Positions 23,690 through 32,665 of a stretch of DNA of 34,912 nt are shown here, piece by piece. The stretch lies in assembly GCA_023460855.1 (NCBI GenBank), contig JAEWOS010000031.1:1-34912 (forward strand). The letters are read 5' to 3'. The translations under genes and the position numbers were made by a program. The notes under the pieces are model-generated. The model saw only the letters and a list, made by a program, of their open reading frames with translations, did not search any database and had not been told where the DNA came from. Position 1 is the first letter of the stretch; the number at the start of each line of letters is the position of its first letter. Source of the stretch: Bacteroidota bacterium. Lineage in GTDB: Bacteria; Bacteroidota; Bacteroidia; Flavobacteriales; Weeksellaceae.

Positions 23690-24484
23690 TTATTCCGCGT
23701 TACCGTACATATTAGATTCGCCGCCGTCTATAGCGATAATCTGACCGGAAACGTACGCATTTTCATCGCTTAGCAGAAATGCTACAAGATTCGCAACATC
23801 TTCCGGCTGTCCCAGTTTTCTGGTCGGATTTTGCGATGCATATTGTGTTTCTGCAGCCTTCGGATCGTCCGGATTTATCTGCTTAAATGCTTCAGCAACC
23901 ATCGGTGTTAAAATTGCTCCGGGAGCGATTGCATTGGTGAGAATATTGTCTTTGCCATATTCCAGAGCGGCGTTTTTGGTAATTCCGGCAACGGCATGTT
24001 TTGTTGCAACGTATGGTGTCTGGTTCAGCACACCGCGGATTCCGCCAACAGATGCAGCATTTACAATTTTGCCGCCTCCGTTTTTCTGCATAACAGGAAT
24101 TACATAGCGCAAACCGTAGTAAACGCCCATCAGATTGATATCAACCACTTTTTTGAACATGCTTATGTCGTATTCAGTCATTTTCGCCTGCTTGCCTTCA
24201 ATTCCGGCATTGTTGTAAAATCCGTCGATCGTTCCAAATTCAGACACGGTTTGATCCACATAATTCTTAACAGCTTCTTCATTCGATACATCAGCCACCA
24301 CAGTCAGAATTTTCGCATCTGAAAATTTAGAAGCCAGTTCTTCTTTTGCTTTATTAAGTGCTTCCTCATTGTAATCAACCAGCGTTAAATTAGCACCTTT
24401 TTTTGCCAGAACTTCTGCCGTTGCAAGACCTAAACCCATTGCAGCACCGGTAATGATCACCGTTTTGTTTTTAAAATCGGACAT
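23690..24484 (-). CDS. Short-chain dehydrogenase/reductase (SDR), gene 2 of tandem pair
   Basis: 264 aa, classical SDR. NAD(P)-binding GAAMGLGLA (13-21), NNAG (near 92), the catalytic Tyr and Lys in YVATKHA, the Ser upstream in VNAASVGG, and a C-terminal AIDGGESN. An acidic residue follows the second strand (LVDYNEEA), which suggests NAD preference. Substrate not predictable: related enzymes are annotated as glucose 1-dehydrogenase or 3-oxoacyl-ACP reductase-like. Encoded 32 bases after the previous SDR on the same strand. Confidence 0.92.
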   Translation of the reverse strand: MSDFKNKTVIITGAAMGLGLATAEVLAKKGANLTLVDYNEEALNKAKEELASKFSDAKILTVVADVSNEEAVKNYVDQTVSEFGTIDGFYNNAGIEGKQAKMTEYDISMFKKVVDINLMGVYYGLRYVIPVMQKNGGGKIVNAASVGGIRGVLNQTPYVATKHAVAGITKNAALEYGKDNILTNAIAPGAILTPMVAEAFKQINPDDPKAAETQYASQNPTRKLGQPEDVANLVAFLLSDENAYVSGQIIAIDGGESNMYGNAE

Positions 24485-24516
24485 AGTTTAATTTTTTTGA
24501 ATTTTATTTTGATTTT

Positions 24517-25272
24517 CTAAACTGCGAGGTAACCACCGTCAACCGGATAATAAGAACCGGTTACGAAAGATGCGTCGTCTGTGGCAAGAAACAGCAGCAT
24601 TGCAGCAATTTCTTCAGGCTGACCAAGGCGTCCGAAAGCATGTTTGGTTTCCAGCTGGTTCAGCGCTTCTTTTCCCATCGCTTCTTCGCTCACCATTCCG
24701 CTGTACACAAATCCCGGACCTACGGCATTGATCCGAACTTTATCCGGAGCATATTCCCATGCTGCAGATTTCGTTAAACCAACTACACCGTGTTTTGCCG
24801 CAACATATCCTGCAGAAGTTGCAAAACCTGCCTGTCCAAGAATGGATGCGATATTAATGATGCTGCCGCTTCCGTTCTTCACCATTTCCGGTGACTGATA
24901 TTTCATTCCGTAGAAAACTCCTGAAAGGTTGATATCGATTACTTTTTGCCAGCCTTCCACAGAAAGATCGCCCACTTTATTAATTTCGCCACCGATTCCT
25001 GCATTATTCACCGCGATATCCAGTTTCCCAAACGCCTTTACCGTTTCCTTCACCAGATTTTCGTTGTCTTCGGCACTTGCAGAGTTGGCTTTCACAAAAA
25101 TGGCTTCACCACCGTTCGTTTTAATTTCCTCAACCACTTTTTCCCCGTTTTCTACATTGATGTCGCTCACAACTACTTTTGCACCTTCTTTAGCGTAAAG
25201 CAGCGCAGTTGATTTTCCGATTCCTGAAGCGGCGCCGGTAATGATGGCAACCTTGTTTTCTAACTTTTTCAA
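24517..25272 (-). CDS. Short-chain dehydrogenase/reductase (SDR), gene 1 of tandem pair
   Basis: 251 aa classical SDR: GAASGIGKS at 14-22, NNAGIGGEI near 91, Ser in INIASILGQ, the catalytic YVAAKHG, and the C-terminal PVDGGYLAV. Asp after strand 2 (VVSDINVEN) favours NAD. It is about half identical in pattern to its downstream neighbour, so the two are probably old duplicates with different substrates. Upstream 25273-25445 is a 173-base spacer with no gene; I see only an AT-rich stretch with a weak TAATTTTA -7-like sequence. Confidence 0.92.
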   Translation of the reverse strand: MKKLENKVAIITGAASGIGKSTALLYAKEGAKVVVSDINVENGEKVVEEIKTNGGEAIFVKANSASAEDNENLVKETVKAFGKLDIAVNNAGIGGEINKVGDLSVEGWQKVIDINLSGVFYGMKYQSPEMVKNGSGSIINIASILGQAGFATSAGYVAAKHGVVGLTKSAAWEYAPDKVRINAVGPGFVYSGMVSEEAMGKEALNQLETKHAFGRLGQPEEIAAMLLFLATDDASFVTGSYYPVDGGYLAV

Positions 25273-25445
25273 AAAATTTATTTTGTAATGTTTAAAATTA
25301 AATATTTGAATTCCGAATGCGTGTTAAAGATCTGTTATAATTATCCTTCTACGCTGTTAAAATTCTTAGGTAAAATTACGCAGTTAAGATCAGCTGTACA
25401 TTGATTTATGTTAAGTAATGAAGTAGCGAACAACCTGATCAGTAT

Positions 25446-28091
25446 TTATTTAACCGGAAAAATTAATTTTCTAAGCTCCAGAAAAACTAAAGGAATCAGG
25501 CCGAGAACCATTGCCATAATCCATCCGCGCGTGTCGAGCATATGGAGTTTAAATGCATCTCTCATAAAAGGAATCAGCATGACTAGAAGCTGTAGAACCA
25601 AACCTAAAACTACAGCACCAATCAGATATTTATTTCTGAAAATACCTGTTCTGAACACAGATTTTTTGAAATCCTGCATTCCGAAAGCATAAAAAAGCTG
25701 TGAGCAAACAAGAATCATGAATGCAAGTGTTCTGGCGTTGGCAAGAACCTCTTCCGGAATGTTTTTATCAAATGGCGAATATCCCAGTTCGTAATGTCCG
25801 TACCAGAATCCTGCGAATGTAACAAGACCGATTACAATACCGCCCAAAACCGCAGAAAGCCAGGCTCCGTTCGCAAAAAAACTGTCGCCGGAAGGACGCG
25901 GTTTCTCATCCATCACACTGCTGTCCCCTTTATCGAGTCCAAGTGCAATTGCAGGCAATGAGTCGGTAATTAAATTAATCCATAAAAGCTGTGTAGCAAT
26001 CAGCGGAGAAGCCCAGCCAATAATGAGTGCGAGAAACATCGTCACCACCTCACCGAGATTACAGGTCAGCAGAAAAATCACCGACTTACGGATGTTGTTA
26101 TATATATTACGTCCCTGCTCTATTGCTTTTACGATGGTTGTAAAATTATCGTCGGTCAGAATCATGTCGGCAGCGCCTTTTGCAACGTCAGTTCCGGTAA
26201 TTCCCATGGCTACGCCAATATCGGCTGTGTTTAAGGAAGGAGCGTCATTCACGCCGTCGCCGGTCATCGAAACGGTATTTCCGCGTTCTTTCAGTGCTTT
26301 TACAATTCTGACTTTATGTTCAGGTGAAACGCGTGCATACACACGGAAATCTTCGACTTTTTCAGCAAATTCTTCTTCGGTAAAATCATCGAATTCCTGA
26401 CCAATGATCACCTGTTTCGGATTATCGGCAATTCCGAGTTCTTTTGCGATTGCAAAGGCCGTATTTTTATGATCGCCCGTAATCATTACCGTTTTAATTC
26501 CCGCTTTCTTCGCCATTTCAATCGAAGGTTTCACCTCGTCACGTGCAGGATCGATCATTCCGGTAATTCCGACCAAAATCAAATCTTTTTCCATTTCTTC
26601 CGGTTTCATGTCCCGGTTTGCGGGTTTGTAAGCCAAAGCCAGAGTTCTTAGCGCTTCATCCGACATTGATTTTGCTGCGTCACTGAAAATTTTGCGGTGT
26701 TCATCCGTGAATTTTTCAACACCATTTTTCGTAAGAACACCCGAAAGAACGGGATATAAACTTCCCAATGCGCCTTTCGTGAAAACCGTGTATTCATCAT
26801 TGTTTTCCACCAAAACCGACATCATTTTCCGATCGCTGTCGAACGCGTTTTCACTGATCCGGTTGTAAGAATTAACCAGTTCAGCTCTGTCGATTCCCAG
26901 TTCATCGGATAAAGCGAGCAGTGCAATTTCAGTAGGATCGCCGGTTTTTTCACCGTTTTCCAGAGTCGCATCGGAACAGAGCGTCATTCCTTTCGCCAAA
27001 AAAAAGTGAGAATCTGACAGTTTACTCTGATCCGAATCATCGATTTCGAAAGTTCCGTCCATCGTATAAATTTCGGTGACGGTCATTTCATTTTTGGTGA
27101 GCGTTCCGGTTTTATCTGAGCAGATGATATTTACCGAACCCAAAGTTTCCACCGCAGAAAGTTTACGGATAATCGCGTTTTTCTTCGACATCGCCGTAAC
27201 ACCAACCGACAAAACCACGGCGACAATTGCTGCAAGACCTTCCGGAATGGAAGCTACAGCCAGCGAAACCGCGGTAAGAAACATTTCACCTAAATCTCTT
27301 CCCTGAAAATAGGAAACGATAAATATGAAGGCGCAGATTCCGAGTGCTACTTTACCAAGCATTTTCCCGAGTTCTTCGAGCCGGATTTCGAGTGGCGTTT
27401 TGCCAGATTCATCATTCTCCAGAATGTCTGCAATTTTTCCCATTTCGGTTTTCATCCCGGTTTCCACCACGACTCCAACTCCTCTGCCGTACGTTACAAG
27501 CGAAGACATAAATGCCTGATTTTCGCGGTCGCCCAAAGGTGTTTTGGGATCCTCATAAATCTGTTCTGCAATTTTATTTTCGGGAAGACTTTCTCCGGTA
27601 AGTGCGGATTCCTCTGTCTGAAGATTTGCTGTTTCGATCAGGCGTAAATCTGCAGGAATTATTCTTCCCGCATCCAGAATTACTATATCGCCCGGAACGA
27701 GTTGCGCAGAATCTATTTCTGTGGTTACACCATTTCTTTTAACCAGTGCTTTCGGAGACGACATTTTCATGAGCGCTTCGATGGCTTTACCGGCTTTCAT
27801 TTCCTGATAAACTCCGATGGTAGCATTGATCAGAATTACCAGAATAATAATTACTGAATCGATGTATTCGCCCATTAATGCGGTGATAACTACCGCAGCG
27901 AAAAGTATGTAAATGAGCCAGTCATTAAGATGCGAAAGAAACATCTGGAAAACGGTTTTTTTCTTTTTGGCTTCGAGTTCATTGAGGCCGAATTTTTCCT
28001 GACGTTTCTGTACTTCGTCGTCGGAAAGTCCGGTATTTGCATCAACATTAAGTTCCTGGAGTGTATCTGAGATAGTTTTTGAAAACCACAT
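25446..28091 (-). CDS. P-type cation-transporting ATPase, P2A (calcium-type)
   Basis: 881 aa. Pumps cations (most likely Ca2+, by P2A-type resemblance) across the inner membrane using ATP. Motifs: N-terminal cation-ATPase domain, TGES at 165-168 (actuator), PEGL at 283-286 in helix 4 (the cation site of Ca pumps), the phosphorylated Asp 326 in CSDKTGTLT, the KGA nucleotide motif (TVFTKGALG), TGDGVNDAPSL hinge motif, then helices 5-10 with NLITDSLPAIALGLD (helix 6 cation site). Normal length for the family. The spacer to ychF is 94 bases and contains the ychF terminator, so this gene has a separate promoter. Confidence 0.93.
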   Translation of the reverse strand: MWFSKTISDTLQELNVDANTGLSDDEVQKRQEKFGLNELEAKKKKTVFQMFLSHLNDWLIYILFAAVVITALMGEYIDSVIIILVILINATIGVYQEMKAGKAIEALMKMSSPKALVKRNGVTTEIDSAQLVPGDIVILDAGRIIPADLRLIETANLQTEESALTGESLPENKIAEQIYEDPKTPLGDRENQAFMSSLVTYGRGVGVVVETGMKTEMGKIADILENDESGKTPLEIRLEELGKMLGKVALGICAFIFIVSYFQGRDLGEMFLTAVSLAVASIPEGLAAIVAVVLSVGVTAMSKKNAIIRKLSAVETLGSVNIICSDKTGTLTKNEMTVTEIYTMDGTFEIDDSDQSKLSDSHFFLAKGMTLCSDATLENGEKTGDPTEIALLALSDELGIDRAELVNSYNRISENAFDSDRKMMSVLVENNDEYTVFTKGALGSLYPVLSGVLTKNGVEKFTDEHRKIFSDAAKSMSDEALRTLALAYKPANRDMKPEEMEKDLILVGITGMIDPARDEVKPSIEMAKKAGIKTVMITGDHKNTAFAIAKELGIADNPKQVIIGQEFDDFTEEEFAEKVEDFRVYARVSPEHKVRIVKALKERGNTVSMTGDGVNDAPSLNTADIGVAMGITGTDVAKGAADMILTDDNFTTIVKAIEQGRNIYNNIRKSVIFLLTCNLGEVVTMFLALIIGWASPLIATQLLWINLITDSLPAIALGLDKGDSSVMDEKPRPSGDSFFANGAWLSAVLGGIVIGLVTFAGFWYGHYELGYSPFDKNIPEEVLANARTLAFMILVCSQLFYAFGMQDFKKSVFRTGIFRNKYLIGAVVLGLVLQLLVMLIPFMRDAFKLHMLDTRGWIMAMVLGLIPLVFLELRKLIFPVK

Positions 28092-28116
28092 GCATGAGAA
28101 GTTTGCTTAAAAATAC

Positions 28117-28142
28117 GAAAAAGCCGCAGGAAAACCCGCGGC
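28117..28142 (-). terminator. Terminator after ychF
   Basis: GCCGCAGG (28123-28130) and CCCGCGGC (28135-28142) form an 8-bp stem with one wobble and a short AAAA loop. On the minus strand it is followed by TTTTT. Confidence 0.85.
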
Positions 28143-28185
28143 TGCATTTAGTTTATGAATATTATGATATTGTTTGAAAAAATTA

Positions 28186-29277
28186 TTAAACGTTGAAACG
28201 GAAGTGCATCACATCGCCGTCCTGCACAACGTATTCTTTTCCTTCAACGCCCATTTTTCCGGCTTCTTTTACTTTTGCTTCGGAGCCGTAGTTCACGAAA
28301 TTATCATAGGAAATTACTTCTGCACGGATGAAACCTTTTTCAAAATCTGTGTGAATAACACCTGCAGCCTGTGGTGCAGTCCAGCCTTTTTCTATTGTCC
28401 AGGCGCGCACTTCCTTCACTCCCGCCGTGAAATAGGTCTGCAAATGAAGCAAATCGTACGCTTTTCTGATCAAACGGTTTACACCCGGTTCTTCCAGACC
28501 GAGTTCTTCCAGAAACATCTGTCTTTCTTCGAAAGTTTCCAGTTCGTTGATGTCGGCTTCAATCTGCGCAGCAAGAACGACCACTTCTGCACCTTCCGCC
28601 TTTGCCATTTCTTCCACTTTCGGAATCCATTCATTGCCGTTTTTAATGGAATTTTCGTCGACGTTGCAAACGTACAGAATCGGTTTTTTAGTCAGCAGGT
28701 GAACCTCATCAACAATCGGTTTTGTAAGGTCATTCGTTTCAAATTCTCTTGCGTTTCGTCCGTCTTCCAGGAATTTCTGCAAAGCAACCAGCGTTTCGTA
28801 TGTGAGAACATCTTCCTTTTTACCGGATTTGATAAACTTTTTTGCTTTTTCAACCGCTTTTCCAACAGTTTCCAGGTCTTTCAGCTGAAGTTCGATATCG
28901 ATAATTTCCTTATCTCTCAAAGGATCCACCGAACCTTCAACATGAACAATATTTCCATTATCGAAACATCTTAAAACGTGGATAATCGCTTCACATTCGC
29001 GGATATTTGCCAAAAACTGATTTCCAAGGCCTTCACCTTTGGACGCGCCTTTCACGAGACCGGCGATGTCCACAATTTCCACCACAGCAGGAACCACTCT
29101 TTCAGGATTAACCAGTTCTTCGAGTTTATTCAGACGCAAATCCGGAACAGAAACAGTTCCTAAATTAGGTTCGATGGTACAGAACGGATAATTGGCTGAC
29201 TGCGCTTTCGCGTTACTGAGACAGTTAAAAAGAGTTGACTTACCTACATTTGGAAGTCCGACGATTCCACATTTCAT
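28186..29277 (-). CDS. ychF: Redox-regulated ATPase YchF (Obg-family, ribosome-associated)
   Basis: 363 aa, the standard length. GTPase-fold but ATP-preferring: G1 GLPNVGKST (7-15), G3 DIAGLVKGASKGEG, and a coiled-coil segment (about 130-190), then a C-terminal TGS/ubiquitin-like domain (GWTAPQAAGVIHTDFEKGFIRAEV, then MGVEGKEYVVQDGDVMHFRF), the YchF hallmark. Binds ribosomes and lowers translation fidelity under stress. It is a single gene: the terminator lies just after it and a -7 element TAATTTTG sits about 63 bases upstream (minus strand, 29340-29347). Confidence 0.97.
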   Translation of the reverse strand: MKCGIVGLPNVGKSTLFNCLSNAKAQSANYPFCTIEPNLGTVSVPDLRLNKLEELVNPERVVPAVVEIVDIAGLVKGASKGEGLGNQFLANIRECEAIIHVLRCFDNGNIVHVEGSVDPLRDKEIIDIELQLKDLETVGKAVEKAKKFIKSGKKEDVLTYETLVALQKFLEDGRNAREFETNDLTKPIVDEVHLLTKKPILYVCNVDENSIKNGNEWIPKVEEMAKAEGAEVVVLAAQIEADINELETFEERQMFLEELGLEEPGVNRLIRKAYDLLHLQTYFTAGVKEVRAWTIEKGWTAPQAAGVIHTDFEKGFIRAEVISYDNFVNYGSEAKVKEAGKMGVEGKEYVVQDGDVMHFRFNV

Positions 29278-29339
29278 AGCGGTTTGTTTATTTTATTTAC
29301 AAATGGCGCAGAATAATGAGCCATGATTTTTTCCGGATG

Positions 29340-29347
29340 CAAAATTA
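29340..29347 (-). promoter_or_regulatory. -7 element of the ychF promoter
   Basis: Minus-strand TAATTTTG matches TAnnTTTG, about 63 bases before the ychF ATG. A -33 TTG at the usual distance was not clear. Confidence 0.45.
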
Positions 29348-29406
29348 GGCATATAAATCGTGAAATGAAAATGATTCTGCAAGGCTGCTTTCGCTGAAAC
29401 CGTAAC

Positions 29407-29434
29407 AAAAAAACGGAAAACAAAAGCTTCCCGT
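29407..29434 (-). terminator. Terminator after ferritin gene
   Basis: ACGGAAAAC and GCTTCCCGT (29413-29421, 29426-29434) form a 9-bp stem with two G-T pairs; on the minus strand a T run follows. Confidence 0.7.
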
Positions 29435-29457
29435 TAATAATATCTATAAATGTCCGA

Positions 29458-30009
29458 TTAAGGATTTTCTGCCGTGGAATCTCTTGCCAAATCGGCATCG
29501 TCCGGCATTTTGGAAAACTCGCGGTCGAGATCATTCAGTGATTCATCGGAAGCGCGGTCGCCACCAGCAATTTTCAGTTTATCAATCATGCCCATAGCAA
29601 GTGATTCTTCTTCAATCTGCTCTTTCACGAACCACTGCAGGAAATTCCAGGTTGCCCAGTCTTTTTCCTCCAGAGCCACATTCACAATATTGTAGATCGC
29701 AGTTGTATTTTCTACTTCATGCCTGAAAACCTGATCAAAACAATCGGTAAGGGATTTCGGATCTGCAGAAGGTGCTTCCATCGCTTCCAATTTCGGCTTA
29801 CCTCCTCTGCTCAAAACGTACTGCATAAATTTGATACAGTGATCCCTTTCTTCCTGTGCATGGCGAAACAGAAAATTTGAAATTCCAGCAAACCCCTGAT
29901 CAGCGGCCCAGATTCCGTACGAAAGATAATTGCTCGACTGAAGATTTTCAAGGTTCATCTGATCGCTAAGTGCCTTTTCCATGGTATCGGAAAGTCTTTT
30001 CGTATCCAT
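29458..30009 (-). CDS. Bacterial non-haem ferritin (FtnA-like)
   Basis: 183 aa: a four-helix ferritin with an extra acidic tail of about 25 residues. Ferroxidase-site segments: NLENLQSSNYLSYGIW (Glu in helix A), HAQEERDHCIKF (Glu-Glu-His, helix B), RHEVENTTAIYNIVNVALEEKDWATWNFLQWFVKEQIEEE (helices C/D, with Glu and Gln ligands). Stores iron as a ferric core in a 24-mer in the cytoplasm, limiting Fenton damage. The tail (DLDREFSKMPDDADLARDSTAENP) is longer than in E. coli FtnA and may affect assembly or iron entry. Monocistronic, with a terminator just after it. Confidence 0.94.
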   Translation of the reverse strand: MDTKRLSDTMEKALSDQMNLENLQSSNYLSYGIWAADQGFAGISNFLFRHAQEERDHCIKFMQYVLSRGGKPKLEAMEAPSADPKSLTDCFDQVFRHEVENTTAIYNIVNVALEEKDWATWNFLQWFVKEQIEEESLAMGMIDKLKIAGGDRASDESLNDLDREFSKMPDDADLARDSTAENP

Positions 30010-30064
30010 AATAAGTTAAAGTGATTTTTGTAAAACTTTGAAAAATTGCCTGTCGTGAAAACTT

Positions 30065-30376
30065 TTACCAGCGGTTGTCGCGGTCTCTGTTTCCGCCACC
30101 GTAACTTCTTCCGCCGCCGTTTCTTTGTCCCTGCTCTTTTGGTCTTGCCTGAGCAATTCTTAAAACTTTGCTTTTGAATTCTCTTTCATTAAGCTGTTCA
30201 ATTGCCTGCAGTGCTTCCTGATCGTTAGGCATTTCTACGAAACCGAAACCACGGCTTCTGCCGGTGTCTCTGTCCATAATAATTTTAGCAGACTCTACGG
30301 TTCCGTACTGCTCAAAAAGTTCCTGCAATTCGGACTCAACGGTGTTGTAGTTGAGATTTGAAATAAAAATGTTCAT
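30065..30376 (-). CDS. Small RRM-domain RNA-binding protein
   Basis: 103 aa with a single RRM over about 1-80: RNP2 IFISNL (3-8), RNP1 RGFGFVEM (42-49), the usual beta-alpha-beta-beta-alpha-beta order, followed by a Gly/Arg-rich tail (RNGGGRSYGGGNRDRDNRW). Bacterial single-RRM proteins of this size are cytoplasmic and often abundant in Bacteroidota and cyanobacteria; several are cold-shock related or global RNA regulators. The gap before it (30377-30541) has a weak TACCTTGC -7-like stretch at 30432-30439 (minus strand) and nothing else I can support. Confidence 0.94.
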   Translation of the reverse strand: MNIFISNLNYNTVESELQELFEQYGTVESAKIIMDRDTGRSRGFGFVEMPNDQEALQAIEQLNEREFKSKVLRIAQARPKEQGQRNGGGRSYGGGNRDRDNRW

Positions 30377-30541
30377 AAAAATATTTTTGACACCTCTGAT
30401 CAGTTATTATTTATTGGCATCAAAGGCGATTGCAAGGTACAAAAAAGAAGTGCGCTGCGCGGGAAAATATTTTCAATTTTTTTGTTAATTATTGCATTTT
30501 CGACAGTACCGGATTTTACAGAATAAATGCCGTAAAACAAA

Positions 30542-32179
30542 TCAGAATTTCACAAAAACCGGTTCTGATTCATTGCCGAGCCGGTCCACAGATTTTACCG
30601 CAATTGCCGTGAGTTTGCGGTTACCGTCGAAGCTGGAAAGGGTTTTGAAATTAACCTGCTCATCCAGAATTTCGTATGTCCAGATATTTCCGTATTTCTT
30701 ATAAAATATCCAATTGTAGACTTTATCTTTGGAATCGGCTGTCCATCTCGCGGAAATCAGATTGCCGGACTGATTTGTGTTCAGTTTGGGCTGTTTGTGT
30801 TTTTCGGTAATAATCCACGGACTTAAAGGTACCAAAGCTTTGTTCTCGTACAGTTTTTTAATCTGGCTGAGCATTACCGGATTTTTTGAAAGACCGTCAA
30901 CGCTGTAATGAATTTCACCAGCTCTGTTCCCAAGCGTATTTCTCGTGATATTGATCTGCTTTACGATTTCCGTCGGTTTATCAACATTCTTAATTCCAAC
31001 CGTATTCAGACCCGGCCATAAATGGATTTTTTTCGGATTTTCGTTTTCCCACCAGTCGAGCAGTGCCGAAAAACTTTGCGGACCTTCGTCTTTCCAGTAA
31101 AGCTGCGGAGCAAAATAATCGCACCATCCTTCATTGAGCCAAAGTTTGGCATCAGCAAAAAGTTCATCATACTGAGAAGTTCCGGTAATACCTGCAGGAT
31201 AACCAGGCTTCCAGATTCCGAACGGTGATATACCGAATTTCACATAAGGTTTTTCAGCTTTTATTTCATCATGAATCCTTTTGATGAAACCATTCACATT
31301 TCCTCTTCTCCAGTCCGAACGCGACAGTGTACCTCCCTTTGCAACATATTTATTCCATGTACGGGAGTCCGGAAAATCGCGGCCTGCATGATATTCTTTA
31401 TAAGGATAGAAATAATCGTCGATATGAATTGCGTCGATATCATAACGTTTCACTACATCACGAATCACCTGCGAAACATGATCCTGAACATTTTCATCTG
31501 ATGGATCCATCCAGTGCATTCCGTTCGAAAGCGCATAAGTATGCGCGCTCATTTTGCGGGCAGTACTTTTGCTGCTAACCGTTCCGCCAGTTGTATGATG
31601 CGCGCGGTACGGATTCATCCACACGTGCAGTTCCATTCCTCTTTTGTGTGCTTCTTCAATCCAGAATTGTAACGGATCATAATACGGGGAAGGCGCTTTT
31701 CCTGTTTGCCCGGTAAGAAAATAGGACCAAGGTTCCAGATCGCTTTTGTAAAAAGCATCGGCAGAAGGTCTTGCCTGAAAGATAACTGCATTGAAATTCG
31801 CTTCTTTAAGCATATCCAGAATCCTGATGGCTTCCTGTTTCTGCTGTTCGCTAGAAAGTGTGTTTTTTGAAGGCCAGTTGATGTTTGCGACGGTCGCAAT
31901 CCATGCTGCACGGAATTCGCGGGTTACAATCGGCAGGTCTGCAGCTGCAAACTCAGGTTCATTCACTACAGTTGTTGGTACGTTTTCCGCCGCATTTTGT
32001 GAATTTTCCAAAACTGCTGTGGAGTTCGGGCCAGGTTGCCCTGTCTGCGAAACCGGTCTTATAACAGTGGGCGTTTCCTTTGCCGGTTTTTCCGCAACCG
32101 GCGGAATCAGTGTTGTACAGGAGGTGAATAATAGTCCGTAAAGTAATACCGAAAGAAACTGGAAGCTGCATAATTTCAT
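30542..32179 (-). CDS. GHL10-family glycosyl hydrolase-like lipoprotein
   Basis: The ATG at 32179 gives 545 aa. A GTG at 32185 would only add two residues. A lipoprotein signal peptide (MKLCSFQFLSVLLYGLLFTSC, acylated Cys 21) precedes a Pro/Thr-rich linker (about 25-75). The GHL10 (DUF187) TIM-barrel domain follows, with FRAAWIATVANINWPSK as its start, NAVIFQARPSADAFY, ELHVWMNPYRAHH, DAIHIDDYFYPY (probable catalytic Asp) and EGWCDYFAPQLYWKDEGPQ. It ends in an Ig-like fold region. Extracytoplasmic, outer-membrane anchored; likely acts on a glycan (peptidoglycan- or capsule-related activity has been proposed for the family). Substrate not determined. Confidence 0.9.
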   Translation of the reverse strand: MKLCSFQFLSVLLYGLLFTSCTTLIPPVAEKPAKETPTVIRPVSQTGQPGPNSTAVLENSQNAAENVPTTVVNEPEFAAADLPIVTREFRAAWIATVANINWPSKNTLSSEQQKQEAIRILDMLKEANFNAVIFQARPSADAFYKSDLEPWSYFLTGQTGKAPSPYYDPLQFWIEEAHKRGMELHVWMNPYRAHHTTGGTVSSKSTARKMSAHTYALSNGMHWMDPSDENVQDHVSQVIRDVVKRYDIDAIHIDDYFYPYKEYHAGRDFPDSRTWNKYVAKGGTLSRSDWRRGNVNGFIKRIHDEIKAEKPYVKFGISPFGIWKPGYPAGITGTSQYDELFADAKLWLNEGWCDYFAPQLYWKDEGPQSFSALLDWWENENPKKIHLWPGLNTVGIKNVDKPTEIVKQINITRNTLGNRAGEIHYSVDGLSKNPVMLSQIKKLYENKALVPLSPWIITEKHKQPKLNTNQSGNLISARWTADSKDKVYNWIFYKKYGNIWTYEILDEQVNFKTLSSFDGNRKLTAIAVKSVDRLGNESEPVFVKF

Positions 32180-32185
32180 GTTCAC

Positions 32186-32665
32186 AAAAATAGCATAAAT
32201 GTGTTAAAAACAGTTTTAAAAAATTACGATATTCCGGCAAAATAAGCGGACCAGAAAATCATTAATTATTGTTTAACTGAATCTGGTTTTCACAAAAAAA
32301 CGGAGATTCTTAGATAACAAGCAAAACAAAATCTTGCAAATGTTTTTACTTTTTTTTCAATGGTAAGATTCGGTATTGCCAGCAATTATTATATCGATAA
32401 ACACTTGTTTAAACCCTTTTTTCACTCAAATTTCACCCAGGTAATTAGCAAAAAAACGCACGATTCGCTGGAAAAAAATGTGTTTTTGGAATGAATCATT
32501 AACGGCAACTGCCACAAATCTCTTTATATAAGTTATTATTTTTCAAATATTTACTTTTTGATATCACACTGTGTTGTATTTGTCCCCGTTTGTCCCCCCC
32601 TGTTTATTCCTCTGTTGAGCTCTGTCTTCTAATTTTGTATGGACAAATAATAAAATTCTATTACC
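32186..32665. other. 480-base intergenic spacer, divergent promoters only
   Basis: No reading frame or RNA of interest. For the gene on the right, TAATTTTG (32631-32638) fits the -7 consensus, 27 bases before the ATG at 32666, with no clear -33 TTG at the usual distance. On the left the minus-strand TATTTTTG (complement of 32184-32191) fits but is only about five bases from the ATG, so it is unlikely. The rest is AT-rich sequence without a visible fold. Confidence 0.6.

Noticed and set aside
28174..28974. 266-codon plus-strand open frame opposite ychF
   Set aside because: Antisense to ychF; Phe-rich translation, no motif, and no start context.
30470..30500. GCGC hairpin with T-run as terminator of the GHL10 gene
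   Set aside because: The GCGCAGCGC stem would have a one-base loop and cannot form; no better stem is present.
32184..32191. TATTTTTG as the promoter of the GHL10 lipoprotein gene (minus strand)
   Set aside because: Only about five bases from the ATG, so the transcript would start inside or after the start codon.
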